DNA from: Diphasiastrum complanatum
Lineage: Eukaryota; Streptophyta; Lycopodiopsida; Lycopodiales; Lycopodiaceae
DNA length: 64,000 nt
Assembly: GCA_029204225.1 (NCBI GenBank)
Contig: CM055106.1
Coordinates: 43,623,003 to 43,687,002, forward strand
Reading direction: 5' to 3'
A program made the translations under genes and the position numbers. Below the pieces are notes generated by a model. The model did no database searches and had not been told where the DNA came from. It was given only the letters and a program-made list of their open reading frames with translations. Positions 20,891-31,941 of this stretch are shown here, piece by piece. Each line of letters opens with the position of its first letter. Position 1 is the stretch's first letter.

Positions 20891-21479
20891 TGTTACGGCA
20901 CCATGCATGTGTAAGTCCAACCCGATGATGACATAGTTATTTGATTGATTAGTTAAAAGTGAATAAAAGGACTTTCGGCCTTTTTGCGGGACTTTTAATG
21001 TTGCAGGGCCTAAATGTCAAGTTAAGTGAATAAAGTTGGGTTTCCCTCCAATTTTGATGGTTCCCACACTTTTTTAAATTTGAATAAAAAGAGAGGCAAG
21101 ACTGGACCAATAGGATTCAGAGGCCAGGGTCCTCCTCTCTACTATAAAAAGGGACCAACTCGAGTTCCTACACATGTTCATTTCCTCATTTCAATAAAGC
21201 AGATTGGTTCTCTTCAGAAATGGATTGATAAATGTCCTTGCTCTTCTTCTTTCCTTCTCCATCTCTCATGCTTTCTTTGGATTTACTAGCTGTTGGATCT
21301 GATTGTTATTGGGATTGTATGTTATTATACTTTTTATGAGAGAGAAAGATTAAGCCAACTTTATTGTGGTTCGTAGAGTTAATGGTTGTAGTGTTAATGG
21401 ATTGTAGGGTTAATGGTTGTTAGAGTTAGATGTGAATCCTCCATTTATGTTAAAATCTGAACTAAACTATCGCTCTCAT
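20891..21479 (+). mobile_element. 3' LTR of Gypsy-G, truncated
   Basis: Matches the complete LTR at 39181-39917 (reverse complement) from about base 60 on; the first 50 or so bases are different or lost. A TATAAAAA box is at 21143 and an AATAAA lies near 21193. It stops at 21479, where a Copia-F RNase H fragment begins, so the 3' end is missing. Confidence 0.85.
21143..21150 (+). promoter_or_regulatory. TATA box in LTR-G
   Basis: CTACTATAAAAAGGGACC, conserved in the LTR at 39181-39917 (minus strand, near 39604-39612). The third LTR-G, at 52308, has lost this part. Confidence 0.65.
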
Positions 21480-21871
21480 GGGTTGGCTATTTTGACTCGG
21501 ATTTTGCAAGTGATAAAGCAGATCGAAAATCTACAAGTGCTTATGTCATCTTAGCTTTCCAAAAAGCAAGATACTGTATCACTCTCATACTATGAAGCTG
21601 AGTATAAGGCACTCACTACTACAACAAAGAAAGTGCTTTGGATCAAAAGCTTGCTAGTGGAGCTAAAGATAATCATGGAAGATGATCTACCTACGATCAT
21701 GTGTGACAACATTTCAGCACAAGCCCTTGCCAACAATCCGATATTTAATGCAAGGAGCAAACACATCGAGGTTGCACATCACTTCTTGAGAGACAAGCTC
21801 ATTGGAGGAGAAATCTACTTGGAGCACATCAACACATCATCTTGTATTACAGATTTGCTCACTAGGCAATA
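21480..21871 (+). pseudogene. Copia-F RNase H fragment
   Basis: A different copia family from A, C and E. A frame-shifted start (DSDFASDKADRKSTSAYV) is followed by the open segment 21633-21872: WIKSLLVELKIIMEDDLPTI, MCDNISAQALANNPIFNARS, KHIEVAHHFLRDKLIGG, and TDLLTRQ at the end. The Asp of the CDN motif is kept. Both flanks are cut by other elements. Confidence 0.8.
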
Positions 21872-21889
21872 ATTCCTTCATCAAGCATA

Positions 21890-23025
21890 GATAGTTCTTA
21901 TCCAAAATAGTACATTGTCAAATTGAACAAGGCTCTACAGCACTGATCTGCGAGCTTGCTTACTAATAGTAAATTCTTTGTCAGTTTGGGTACGTAAAAT
22001 ACATCCTTAAGCAAGGTCAATTCACCATTTAGAAGATGAAGGCGTATAGATCCTTGAACTCCAATCTGTAATGTACTTGAGTCACCGAACTAGACATACT
22101 TTGAATCTACTGGTGTGAGGTCTTCGAATAGGAACTTGCATGGAGTCATGTGTTGAGAAGCACCAGAATCGAGATACCATAGAAGGGCATTTCTACTATC
22201 TTCATATTGTATCATTAGCAATGTTGGGTCTTCATGAGAGGTTCTGGCAGAATTAGATTCTCCATCCTACTACATCTTCTTCTTTGCTTCATTGTGCTTT
22301 TTGAGAATTCGACAATCCTTGATGTCGTGATTGGTTCTCTTGTAGTATTTGCAGAAGAGTCTGGTCTTAGGCTTTTGATGTTGTCAATTGTGTTGTTGTG
22401 ATTGCTGGTCTGAATCAGTCTACTCTACTTTTGTCTTCTATTCCTTCGGAGATTTCTTCTTCTAGAACTGTTGCTTATTCGAATAGAGGGTGATTGCCTT
22501 TGTATTCAACATAGATAAGCTTTTTCTTCCTACTAAATTCTTCAATAAACTTGTTGTCAACTTTTGCAGCGACAGGTTAGGAGCATTGCTCAAAAGCAAT
22601 ACTAAGTTGTCGTAAGAGGGAGAACGATTGGACAAAAGAGACATACTAGTATCTTTGTTTAGATGATTGGTGATTGAGGTTCCTTCACTCATCTTGAGTG
22701 ACAAAAACTTCTTTCTCAGGAAGAGATGAGTCGACACATCTGTTGTTTCATATAGACCAGTAAGAATGTCCCATGCTTCTTTGGATCTAGTTACATGAGC
22801 TATTTGGGAGTCTTTAAGATTCAGAGATACAATGGCAAGAGCTTTGCCATCCTTAGCTTCTCAGGCGGTCAGCATGTCATGTTCAGCCAGCTTGGCTATT
22901 GAACCGTTGATGTATCCCCAGAGTTCTTTTTCAGTGAGTATTATCTTCATTTTAAATTTTCACATGTGGAATTCATCGTCGTTGAACGTATTCATCAAGT
23001 GGATTTTTGAAGATGTACCTTCCAT
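21890..23025 (-). pseudogene. Copia-A gag and protease, broken
   Basis: From ATG 23025 (MEGTSSKI) leftward: a UBN2-type gag with an open segment at 22737-22462 (FLRKKFLSLKMSEGTSITNH, LSLQKLTTSLLKNLVGRKS), then a degenerate CCHC zinc knuckle near 22350 in which the second Cys reads Tyr, then the protease motif LDSGASQHMTP near 22180-22150, and sequence leading toward GAG-pre-integrase (LLNGELTLLKDVFYVPKLTK). Several stops and shifts. It is the only Copia-A copy here that keeps the gag-protease middle; 12.1 and 50.3 kb lack it. The left end is cut against the Copia-F fragment. Confidence 0.75.
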
Positions 23026-23146
23026 GATGAATGATCTAAGAAATTGTAAAAATAGTCTTGAATACTAATAACAGTTTGGAACAATGGCTTTGATACCAAC
23101 TTGTTGGGTTCCTACTGGTCTGATACCAACTAGTTGGTTTGTATTA

Positions 23147-23157
23147 CTCTCATACCA
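23147..23157 (-). promoter_or_regulatory. Primer-binding site of Copia-A
   Basis: Reads TGGTATGAGAG on the minus strand, three bases inside the LTR end. It resembles the initiator tRNA-Met primer site with one change. Confidence 0.7.
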
Positions 23158-23160
23158 GCT

Positions 23161-24130
23161 TGTTGGGTTTCTTGTATGTGTGCGGAATGATTAGAGCAAA
23201 TTGAACATGCAAATTATACTAGGATCTTTACCAAACTATAGATTCAGACTATAACTTAGATCGACAGAAGGAATATCTTGTAGGTGTTGAAGACAACCAT
23301 GAAGGGAGCGAAACAGTTAGGCGTCTAAGACAACATGCTTTCTTTGAGATTGGATATTATGAGCGAGTCGTGGAGCGAATATCGGTGAGTGAGAGAAATT
23401 ATCAGAAAGCATTCACCGTGGAACACACATAATAAATAATCTCACTTAAGTTGTTGTAAATACAACAATCAGATCACGATCTTGTGCCCGAGAATGGTTC
23501 ACAGTAATATAGCGCACTTTGTGTTGTGATCTTACTACGCTAGTTACAGATTGAATAGTATCTCTACTTCTTGAATTACTTTCACTCTCTCTAAAATCTC
23601 TGATCCTATGGAATCAGATAATTCTTATTCAATGGAGTTCACGAAGGAACTCTGAATCACACTTCCACTAATAAACTCTTCTTCATCATCACTATCATCA
23701 TTATCCTTAGTGTGTTGTCGTTATGTATATATACATGTAACAGTTATAACAACTGTGTGGGCAACGAGCGTGAAGTAGTGTAGTTACTGCAAAGTACTGA
23801 AATGAACTATGACATGGTCTGTGTCAGATAGGGCAAATAAGAGCTCCATTTTGAATGGTAACATTCGACAAGCGTCGAAGATGTCAAGCAAGTCGAGTCG
23901 ATTCGCTCGCCCTTGAGAAGATGTCAATGTCGACGAAGTCGAGTCGGTAAAGTCGATGACGTGAACGTCGACGAAGTTGATCATGCTTCTACTTCAAGTC
24001 GGTGTATTGCACTGACTGTTCGACTTGTGCGAGTAAGACTGCATGTTCTTGTAGAGAGAGAATACTTACATAGTATACTGGTGCTCATGAATTGAATTCG
24101 GGTGAGTCGGAGTGAAGATTGACTCCAACA
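23161..24130 (-). mobile_element. Complete 5' LTR of Copia-A (970 bp)
   Basis: On the minus strand it begins TGTTGGAGTC and ends ACCCAACA, followed by the primer site. The only full-length LTR-A in the window, and the reference for the partial copies. It carries a GAGAGAGAA word near 24054 that in the related LTR at 43.1-44.0 kb has expanded to a (GA)62 microsatellite. Right of it comes a 48-base piece of repeat R, as with the other LTR-A copies. Confidence 0.9.
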
Positions 24131-24178
24131 GAATGTCCATGCCGATAGCTAGTGATGGAAGGTGCCACGTGGCACATG

Positions 24179-24678
24179 CAAATCTTCATCAGCTCAGTAG
24201 TTATTCTGATGCAAGCTAGGGAGGAGATGCAGACAATTGTAAGTCCACATGTACGTTTACATTCTTCCTCAACGGCGGTCCCATTTCGTGGAACAGTCGT
24301 AAGCAAACCTCTATCGCACTTTCTTCTACTGAAGTAGAATATATTGCTGCTTCTGAATCTATAAAGAAAGCGTTTTGGTTGAGACATTTGCTATCAGACA
24401 TCAATCTGTATGAGTACAACCCTACAATTTTATTTTGTGATAACCAAAGTGCTATTGCCTTATCGGCCAACCCTAGATTTCATTCTTGGAGTAAGCCCAT
24501 TGAGATAAGGTACCACTACATCAGGGGCAAGGTTCACGACAGAGAGGTAAGCTTAACGTACTGCAGAACACAGGACATGGTTGCAGAGATTTTCACGAAA
24601 GCACTCAGCGTTAATCCACACAACAAATTTTGTGCATTGCTCAATGTGAAGATCAAGGCATTCACGGATGCAAAATAA
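24179..24678 (+). pseudogene. Copia-E RNase H fragment, C-terminal two thirds
   Basis: Begins at the HQLSSYSDAS region. The last 99 codons are open (24379-24678): NPTILFCDNQSAIALSANPR, SKPIEIRYHYIRGKVHD, TQDMVAEIFTKALSVN, ending KAFTDAK. Upstream, one frame carries FLNGGPIWN-type sequence and STEVEYIAAS. Stop is followed at once by a G-rich polypurine tract and LTR-E. Same family as the tandem array at 57.3-64 kb. Confidence 0.8.
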
Positions 24679-24684
24679 GGGGGG

Positions 24685-25183
24685 TGTTGGATTTACTCCT
24701 ACTCTCCTAAATCCCATTTTAATCTGCCTCCATTCATGCTACATATTTACTAACGTTGTCACGCAGTCTGCATATTTAAACGCAAATTCACATAGATGAA
24801 GAAAAGACGAATGAATCGCGACATTGTCTTCTTACATAGGTTATGGTGACAGGCGAAAAGGGGACACTATCTTAGAGAATGCCAAAGGTGCCCTAAAAGC
24901 AAAGGCAACCCGTAAATTTAATCCTAAGGCTGTTCATAAGAAGTGACGCACTTTTTGCATCATCACCAACGTTCACTTCAATATTGACTGACGTCGCACC
25001 CTTTTCAAGCTCACCACAGGCCGCTATGCTAACAGATTGGAAAACGATTGCAGCCACCCACGGTATCTTACAGACAATACATCCACTCTGTACTTTCACA
25101 TATGCACACTTGTAATATCATGTATATATATATATTGGATACCATCTGAGTATTCGAGTGGATGAGGTTGATGAAACCAAGAA
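24685..25183 (+). mobile_element. LTR-E, 3'-truncated and fused to RNase H
   Basis: Begins TGTTGGATTTACTCC after the polypurine run AAGGGGGG. It includes a TATATATATA stretch near 25125. It ends at ATGAAACCAAGAA, where copia coding (SLMYAMVC-type) follows directly, the same truncation point as in the array at 57.3-64 kb. Confidence 0.8.
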
Positions 25184-25504
25184 TCTCTCATGTATGCAAT
25201 TGTATGTACAAGACCAAATATCTCTTTTGTTGTTAGCTCACTCAGCCGATACGTGGCTAATTTTGGAATTACTTATTGGAAGGCTCTTATTCGAGTCAAG
25301 AGATATTTTTGAGCTACCATGGACCAGTGCCTCTGCTATGGAAATGTCAGCAACGACAATCCTCATCTCAGTAGTTATTCTGATGCAAGCTAGGGAGGAG
25401 ATGCAGACAATTGTAAGTCCACATCTGGATTTACATTCTTCCTCAACGGCAGTCCCATTTCATGGAACAGTCGTAAGCAAACCTCTATCGCACTTTCTTC
25501 TCAT
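25184..25504 (+). pseudogene. Copia-E RNase H fragment, N-terminal part
   Basis: In the proper frame it shows the SLMYA/VCTRPDISFVVSSLS region, YFRATMDQCLCYGNVS and SSYSDAS, up to about the RKQTSIALSS position, where it breaks off against the GC-rich segment. Several shifts. Confidence 0.7.
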
Positions 25505-26059
25505 TAGCGCCTAGTTTGGACTCAAAAAGGGCCTCTTCCTTTCCTAAACATATTTGCTAATTAGGATTAATTAACTCACTAATTGTCCTACGTGGCAGCT
25601 CACCATGGGTTTATCATGAGTTAACTCATACTTCAATAGCCTTCACTTAGACCTAGCATAATAATATAGCAAGTACAAGTGATTTAAGATCCAATGAAGA
25701 GATGGCCAGTATTTTTTGAAGGCCTTCAAAAAACCGTTTTACGACTTGAATTGAGGTGAAAAGGGGGCCCAATATTTCATTAGGCCCCCAGATTGAAAAA
25801 AAATTCAAAAAAAAAAGTGTGGGAAGGGGCATGGGGTACACCCATCCCCCTCCCCTTGTACAATAACCCAGCCCCCCCCCCCCCTCCTAAGGCGCCCTTG
25901 CCCGCTCCCTCCCCTCTCTCAACCTCACTCCCTCACTCCCCGGGCCGCTGGCCAAGTTGAGCGCGCAGCAGCCCGGGGTCGCCATTCAGCACCCCCCCCC
26001 CATCCGGACAGCAAGTGGGGGGCAAAATTTTTTTGTCTAGAGGCCCGCGCGCTCACCCA
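25505..26059. other. GC-rich segment with long C tracts
   Basis: Sharply different from its surroundings. It holds C runs of 14 (about 25873-25886) and 11 (about 25991-26001), CCGGGCCGCTGG/CCCGGGG words and GCGCGC near 25960 and 26046, preceded by AT-rich DNA with an A10 run. No ORF with recognisable domains; the minus-strand ORF 25925-26110 is short and Ala/Arg-rich. Not duplicated elsewhere in the window. Origin unknown. Confidence 0.6.
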
Positions 26060-27715
26060 AGTCAGCGGCTTGAAGTTAGTTGCAACATATTTGGACTCTG
26101 TGGATGACAAAGAAATGCATTTTTCTTTCGACTATTCCATGAAATGGGTCCTCCTGCTAGAAAGCAAAGCTAGCCAAACGTGGATTTTCGTGTGTCCACA
26201 TTATCGGCAATGTTAAACTGTCCTCTGATTTTTTATTATCATCATAGAGCATAGTGCTCAAACGCTTGAATGTATCTTAATACTCTTAGTAGAGCTTGTG
26301 CCAATGTGCTAACTGCATAGGCAAGATCGGGTCATGTGCAGACCATGGCATACATGATCGATCCAACTATCAACTGATAGGGGTATTTACACATCTCCTT
26401 CTCTACTTCAGTCGTCGGCACATGTCCTTCGACAATATGATTCCTAGATCCATAGGCGAGTCTATCGACTTGTAGTTTTCCATGCCATATCTATAGAGTA
26501 CACTGGTTAGACACCTTTCTTGGCTTATTGTAATACTGTGGTTTACTCTTTCTTTGGTTATCTCGATTCCGAGAAGGTAATGTATAGGGCCTGAATTGGT
26601 TATTTTGGTTTCGTTCCAGAATAGCGACTTTGTCTCATGAAGTAACTGATTTGAATTGTTGATGATCACATAGTCATCAAAATATAGAGCTATTATGACA
26701 TAGCTTGAGCCTTTATGTTTGAGATAAACATTACAGTCAATAGAGGTAGGAATGAACTCGTGCTACAACAAGGATCGATTGATTCTATTGAACCAAGCCC
26801 TTGGAGCTTGCTTTAGCCCATAGTGATCTTTCTGCAACTTACACACTTTGTGTTCTTGGCCTTGAAGGATGTAACCTTTGGGTTGCTAGATGTAAATATC
26901 TTCTTATATGTATCCATTCAAAAAAGCAGTCTGAACATCCATCTGGTGAACTTCTAGATCTTTGGCAGCTGCGATAGCAAGTAAAGACCAAATTGACTGA
27001 AGTCGTACAAGTGGACTGAAAGGCCTTGTGTAGTCAATTCCATAGGTTTGTTCATATCCTTTCACGACTAGTCGAGCTTTCCATTTGGCTGTCAAACCAT
27101 GTGGATTGAGCTTCAAGTTGAAGATCCACTTAGTGTCGATAATCTTTGCATTAGGAGGAGATTCTACAAGACACCAGGTCTTGCTCTTCATCAGTAACAT
27201 ATACATGCATGACAGTGTGCTAGTTGTCTGCATTCGAATTCAACAGTGCTTCTGCTAGTAAGGTAGGTCCGTCATAACTGATGAATGCCTAAGGGATGTA
27301 ACGATCAGGCTCTTGTTGACGTTGGGCAGATCTTTGAACAAAAGTCAATTGCTAAGATCATTATTCTCCTTGTTGTTCGACATGGGTATCTTCGATTGTC
27401 AGAACAGTCGTAGGTCAAGGCCTGTTGATGGTGATGGGAGTTGTTGGAACTAATTCTTGCATTGGTGCTTCTACTTGTGTAGAATTTGTCTTCAAGGAAC
27501 ACAACATCTAGACTGCTGACTGAGATGCGGCTTGACTCAACATCATAGATTCGACAAGCTTTGAGTGATGTCAAGTATCCAATGAAGATACTCCTGCAGC
27601 TGATAGGGTCAAGCCTCTTTCTCATATCAGAAGGAATCTACACATAACCAAGATAGCCAAACACTGGAAGGTGCTTGAGACTTGGTTTGTAGCCATGGAA
27701 GATTTCGAAGGAAGT
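26060..27715 (-). pseudogene. Copia-A integrase C-terminus to RNase H, broken
   Basis: Read leftward from 27715: HGYKPSLKHL-type start, FIGYLTSLKACRIYDVESS (27600-27540), linker, reverse transcriptase open from 27233 to 26904 ([51 protein letters not shown]), then the shared TAA and TAG after LNGYI, QAPRAWF-type region near 26810, FDD near 26675, YLLGIEITKERVN, YGMENYKSIDSPMDLG, TRPDLAYAV and the FHGI/ISW RNase H start near 26140. Among the better Copia-A reverse transcriptases but with at least six stops or shifts. Confidence 0.85.
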
Positions 27716-28432
27716 GTAGAACACCTCAACAGACGGGTCTCAGTTCTACCAACAAAGTGCACAATAGTACTCAAATTGACAAAGGTTAAAGAAACTCGAA
27801 ACTCGAACAATTCGATTCGCGAGATTGAGAAGCTTGAACATGAACTCGAACAAATAGTTGTTGTGAAATTGTCGCGAACAATTTCGTGTTCAAACTTGAA
27901 GCTCAAGGCTCGAAATTATCACAAATTCAAGCTATTCGCAAATTTGTCTCAAAAGATCAAGAAGAGTGTCGTGAAGTGAAAACTGTCAAAGATACTGTCG
28001 CAAACAAAATATTGTTGCGAATCTTTCGAGAACAGCAAATCTGTCATGAACATAGAATCATTCAAGAATTTTTCACGGATCTTTCGAAAATCTTTCGACT
28101 CTAAGAAACCAAAACGTTGTTGAATATCAACCGTCAAAACGAATGGATTCTGTTACATAAGGAAAAAGGCCAAAGGACATATCCTGTAACAATATAAATA
28201 CATGTGCACTTATGGTAATAAGATAGACTCTCAGATTCAAGCTCAGACTTAGATTTAGACTGACTTATTTACTTATGTACTTGCGCACTTATGTACTCTT
28301 TGTAAGAGAGATACCACAAGGCAGCAAGAAATGTATATTGATTCAGACTCAAAATTATAAAAAGACATTTTTTTATCAAAGTTTCAGTCGTTTATCTGAT
28401 TATCTAGTTTTTTATCACAAAGTCTATGACAT
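27716..28432 (+). mobile_element. LTR-B (about 717 bp)
   Basis: TGTAGAACACCTC to CTATGACA. It contains TATAAATACA near 28192 followed by a leader rich in CAGACTTAG words, which sets the orientation as plus. Rich in TTCGCGAACA/GTCGCGAAC words in its first part. Sits inside a minus-strand Copia-A integrase; related copies are at 13091-13417, 37553-37930 and 50592-51360. No internal region of this element is recognisable, so it may be a solo LTR. Confidence 0.7.
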
Positions 28433-28609
28433 TCACACATAATTCAATCATAATAGAACTGTTCTATTAGTACATAGATCAGATTCAGACATGATTAAAA
28501 CGCTGATATTGATGTGATTTGTTCAACCTCTAATCGCGTTCTCTGAGGAAGAATTCGCAAAACTTTTCCTACATGAAGTTCTTTGGTCGACTACTTTGGT
28601 GCTTGAATA
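28433..28609. other. Unassigned spacer
   Basis: AT-rich, lies between LTR-B and the Copia-A integrase piece. No primer-binding site is recognisable. Nothing else supported. Confidence 0.4.
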
Positions 28610-29040
28610 GTTCTACAAATAGCAGCTGTTGAAACTATTTCAGGCCAAAAATTCTTGGGGAGCTGAGCATTTGATGTCATTGATCATGCAGCATTAAGTA
28701 ATGTTTGGTTCTTCCTTTTGGCTACTCCATTCTGTTGTGGTGTGTAGCTGGTGGTGAACTGATGATGAGTGTCGCATGATGATAAGCAGTCGGACATTTC
28801 ATCTGACAAGAACTCTCCACGATAGGTCTTGAATCTTTGACCAGTCTGTGTCTCAACAAACTGCTTGAATTCTTTGAAACAGTTAAATGCCTTAGGCTTG
28901 CTCTTAATGAACATAATACTGGTGAATCTAAAATAGTCATTGATAAAAGTGATAAAATATAGTGTTCAACCCAGAGAGGGAATACTCATAGGCCCACACA
29001 GATGACTATGTTGAAAATAAAAATCATCTATCTTGACTTT
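28610..29040 (-). pseudogene. Copia-A integrase core fragment
   Basis: Minus strand: CGPMSIPSLG near 29000, YFRFTSIMF-type sequence, FKEFKQFVETQTGQRFKT (28880-28830), SDCLSSCDTHHQFTTSYTPQ and NGVAKRKNQTLLNAA at 28728-28684 (with the catalytic Glu position reading Lys), and FWPEI/VSTAA. The open part is 28914-28684. On the right it passes into DNA that flanks LTR-D, the same as at 41161-41230 in inverted orientation. Confidence 0.75.
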
Positions 29041-29072
29041 AGGCTTGCTACAAACTTCTTACTATGCAAGTA

Positions 29073-29805
29073 TGTTGTTTCATAAATGTAAATGCCAAAT
29101 TTGGCCTAGATGGAACACGAGCTATATGGATTTATCATATCTAGTTGGTAGAATACAACTTGCATATAGATTGTAGACTTAGAAATAGCATTAATATGCT
29201 TGTAGAACCTCGTGGCATATCACATGCATTTATTGTAACTGATCCATAGTGACATGCCAGGCATGCACAAAGTGAAATGGACACATGCATGATGATTTGT
29301 ACAATTCTAGTTAGAAATAGGACACTTGGTAAAAGTAGGTAGAGATACACGCAAGAGATGTGACAAATGTCACTTAGACTCTAATTTTCACTTTAGATGT
29401 AATTGAAAGGTGGATGGATGTGGTTCTACCTCGAGCTACCTCAAACTCCATAAATATGTGTAGCTATTCTCATAATTTTTTATGAAGAACCAAAGCTTTG
29501 TAGCTATTCCATGCCATTTTGGATCTATACCATATTTTGCTTGAATATCTCTCTCTCTCTTTCTCTCTCTAACTCGTCTTGAGAGTAATGCTCATACACT
29601 AAATTCTTGTACTTCTACTCTCTTGAAAGTAAAGCTATCATTCTCTGATTCTTAGCATGCTATATTGTGGTTAAGCCATTAGATTATGTACTAGATCTTG
29701 TTATTCAATCTATAATTAAGTTATTGTGATAATCATAAAGCTTAATAAGATCATTCATACTTGTGGATCATTCCCACACGTGTGAACATTTTGGAAATTT
29801 TGTCA
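29073..29805 (+). mobile_element. LTR-D, complete (733 bp)
   Basis: TGTTGTTTCATAAATG to AAATTTTGTCA, directly followed by a canonical primer site. It has a near-identical inverted copy at 40429-41160, and its last 90 or so bases recur at 53081-53174. Confidence 0.85.
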
Positions 29806-29818
29806 TGGTATCAGAGCC
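29806..29818 (+). promoter_or_regulatory. Primer-binding site of Copia-D
   Basis: TGGTATCAGAGCC, the full plant copia consensus complementary to initiator tRNA-Met, abutting LTR-D. Confidence 0.9.
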
Positions 29819-30334
29819 AAATTAAGCTTTGCATGCTAACATCTCTGATTGTTCAAGAATTTGAGAGCTAATTCAAGCAAAAAAGCAGTTAATCACTTTT
29901 CTTTACCTTTCTCTGAAAAGTGTTTGGATCAAAGTGGATTGAAACAGATTTTTTAGGTCTGAACAATGATTGTATGGAATTCTGGAATTCCGCACATGTG
30001 AAAATCAGTGACTTTCAATCCCTTCTATTTCCTTGCTAGTTGGTCCAAAGATAGTGGTGTTATTGCTTGATGGAAAGTATGAAGAGTACTTTCCGTAGAA
30101 ATTAATACCAAATCAATCTAATGTGTCTATCAAGACTTATAAGCTCTTAAAGAGGGTAGGGATAGGTCCAAAATCCAAGTGAGCACTTTTTGATTTGATT
30201 CAATCTTGCTTGATTCTGAAGCCATTGTTTTGAGCATCCTGCACAAGAAACTGACGATCAAGACTAAGTTTGATGCAATTGAACACCTTTGAGCCTTCTA
30301 AGTATCATTAGTGTTTTCTTTTGAAGCATCTAAC
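29819..30334 (+). mobile_element. Copia-D leader and gag start remnant
   Basis: Follows LTR-D and its primer site. A frame with VVLLLDGKYEEYFP near 30050-30100 and KTYKLLKRVGIGPKSK near 30150 is protein-like but broken by stops. It is interrupted at 30335 by the start of LTR-G; the same interruption is found at 39917/39918 and 52630/52631. Confidence 0.6.
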
Positions 30335-30446
30335 TGTTGGAGGGTTTGCGGATCCCAAGGCAACCCTAACCCTAGTTAATAAGTGAGAGGTATTTGGCAC
30401 CCTGCATGTGTAAGTCCAACCGATGATCACATAGTTATTTGATTGT
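30335..30446 (+). mobile_element. LTR-G fragment, first 110 bases
   Basis: TGTTGGAGGGTTTGCGGATCC onward, matching the complement of 39917-39805. It breaks off at about 30446 into the GRP downstream flank. Confidence 0.8.
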
Positions 30447-31170
30447 ATGTTATTGATATGTTAAAAATTTGTGCTAACAATCATCAACATTGTTGCTCAT
30501 ATCTTAATATGGGAATCCATTTCCTAAAATTCATGAATACAAGCATAATACCTTTTTTACAATTTTTTTTTTTTTACAATAGCTTATTCCAAAGAAAGAA
30601 CATTTGAAAGTTCACATTTTAGATAAAACAACGCTTGTCCACAGTGATAATTGCGATGTGCATGATTTTTTTTTTTTCTATATTGTAGAACGCAAGTAAG
30701 AAAAACAATCTCCAAATAAAAAACTTGTAATTTGCTTTTGTACAATTCCCATTATAAAAAGGTGGAATTAAAACATCTCACCATAAACTAATCCATTGAT
30801 AACATGCATGCTTGTCTCTAGCATAAGCATTCATTAGATACTTAAAATAAGTATGAATTTGTGCATGCAATAAATTGATGTTGTCTTATGTGTGTTTATT
30901 CATTATGTACTGAAAACTAGCTGTGCTAAATAGATTGCAACTCACAACCAAGGGATAGCATAGATTAGTACGCAAGTATAGGGGCAAATCCATGCCATAC
31001 CGATACTTGTACCTATTGTATAGAGCACAGGTGACGTACAGTTTTTGTAACCCTTGAGCATATCCATGCTTTCCAACAGCACGCCAGCTATCTATTTGTT
31101 TTATACGTTCCAAAGTCTAATCGTGTCTTGATTTATAAGTAAAACAATACATGTGTGCGTTTATACTTGG
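30447..31170 (+). repeat. GRP downstream flank, third copy
   Basis: Near-identical to 10870-11584, a direct repeat about 19.6 kb away. No GRP coding remains here. The ORF at 31113-30886 (-) is not conserved as protein in any recognisable way. Confidence 0.75.
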
Positions 31171-31941
31171 CCAAGCATTTTATCCTAAATTAGGGCAAAT
31201 CCATGTCGTTCCAATCGTACAAATGTGATGGTCCCTTGCACAATTCCATGTGCTTTTAAGAGCGATTAGGTTATCAACACTTGTTACATTGGCTATTACC
31301 TATTATTATATTTCAATGGGACGTAGGTGAAAAACAATCACATGTGTTATCTTATTCTATGAGGTGTGAGCAAAAAATTGGAATTAGTTCAATCTTTTGC
31401 TATTTCCAAATGTAGGCAAGGTAGGCCCAGTGCCTTACTTAATAGCATCCCATTCATTACCTGTCCAAGTCTATTTTTGTAGCTACAACCACATTAATGT
31501 TTGTGATACATCAACCAAACTATGTTTAAAGCACTAACCTTAATAGTTGTCGTGCTTTGAGCCTTTTTACATTATTTTATTTACATGGCCCAAGTCTAGT
31601 TTATTTAAAATAAAATATTTTATAAGTGCTCAAATCTTGACCATCCAAAATGTTTTGATTAGCTTTACAAAATATGATTCGCTACGTCATCAAAATCATC
31701 CTCAATGTCAATCAAATTATCTTCTCTTACTTCGATTAGATCCACTCTTTTTTTTCTTAACATCTATGTACAAAATTTAGGGCTTGTACTTTCATGGCTT
31801 CCTCTATCTTTTCATCTTCAGTTTCCTCCTAAACAACATCAACCTGATCAGAAAGTTATCACGAGTGAGGGTGTTGGTGACATCATATTTATCTCTTGCT
31901 TTGTCATCATACAGATATATACTCACCACCATTGTCACCTC
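31171..31941. other. Unassigned AT-rich sequence
   Basis: About 770 bases with no recognised gene, repeat or LTR. Short overlapping ORFs at 31547-31780, 31705-31953 and 31784-32035 are hydrophobic or Ser-rich and show no family feature; the last runs into antisense of Copia-C. Confidence 0.4.
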
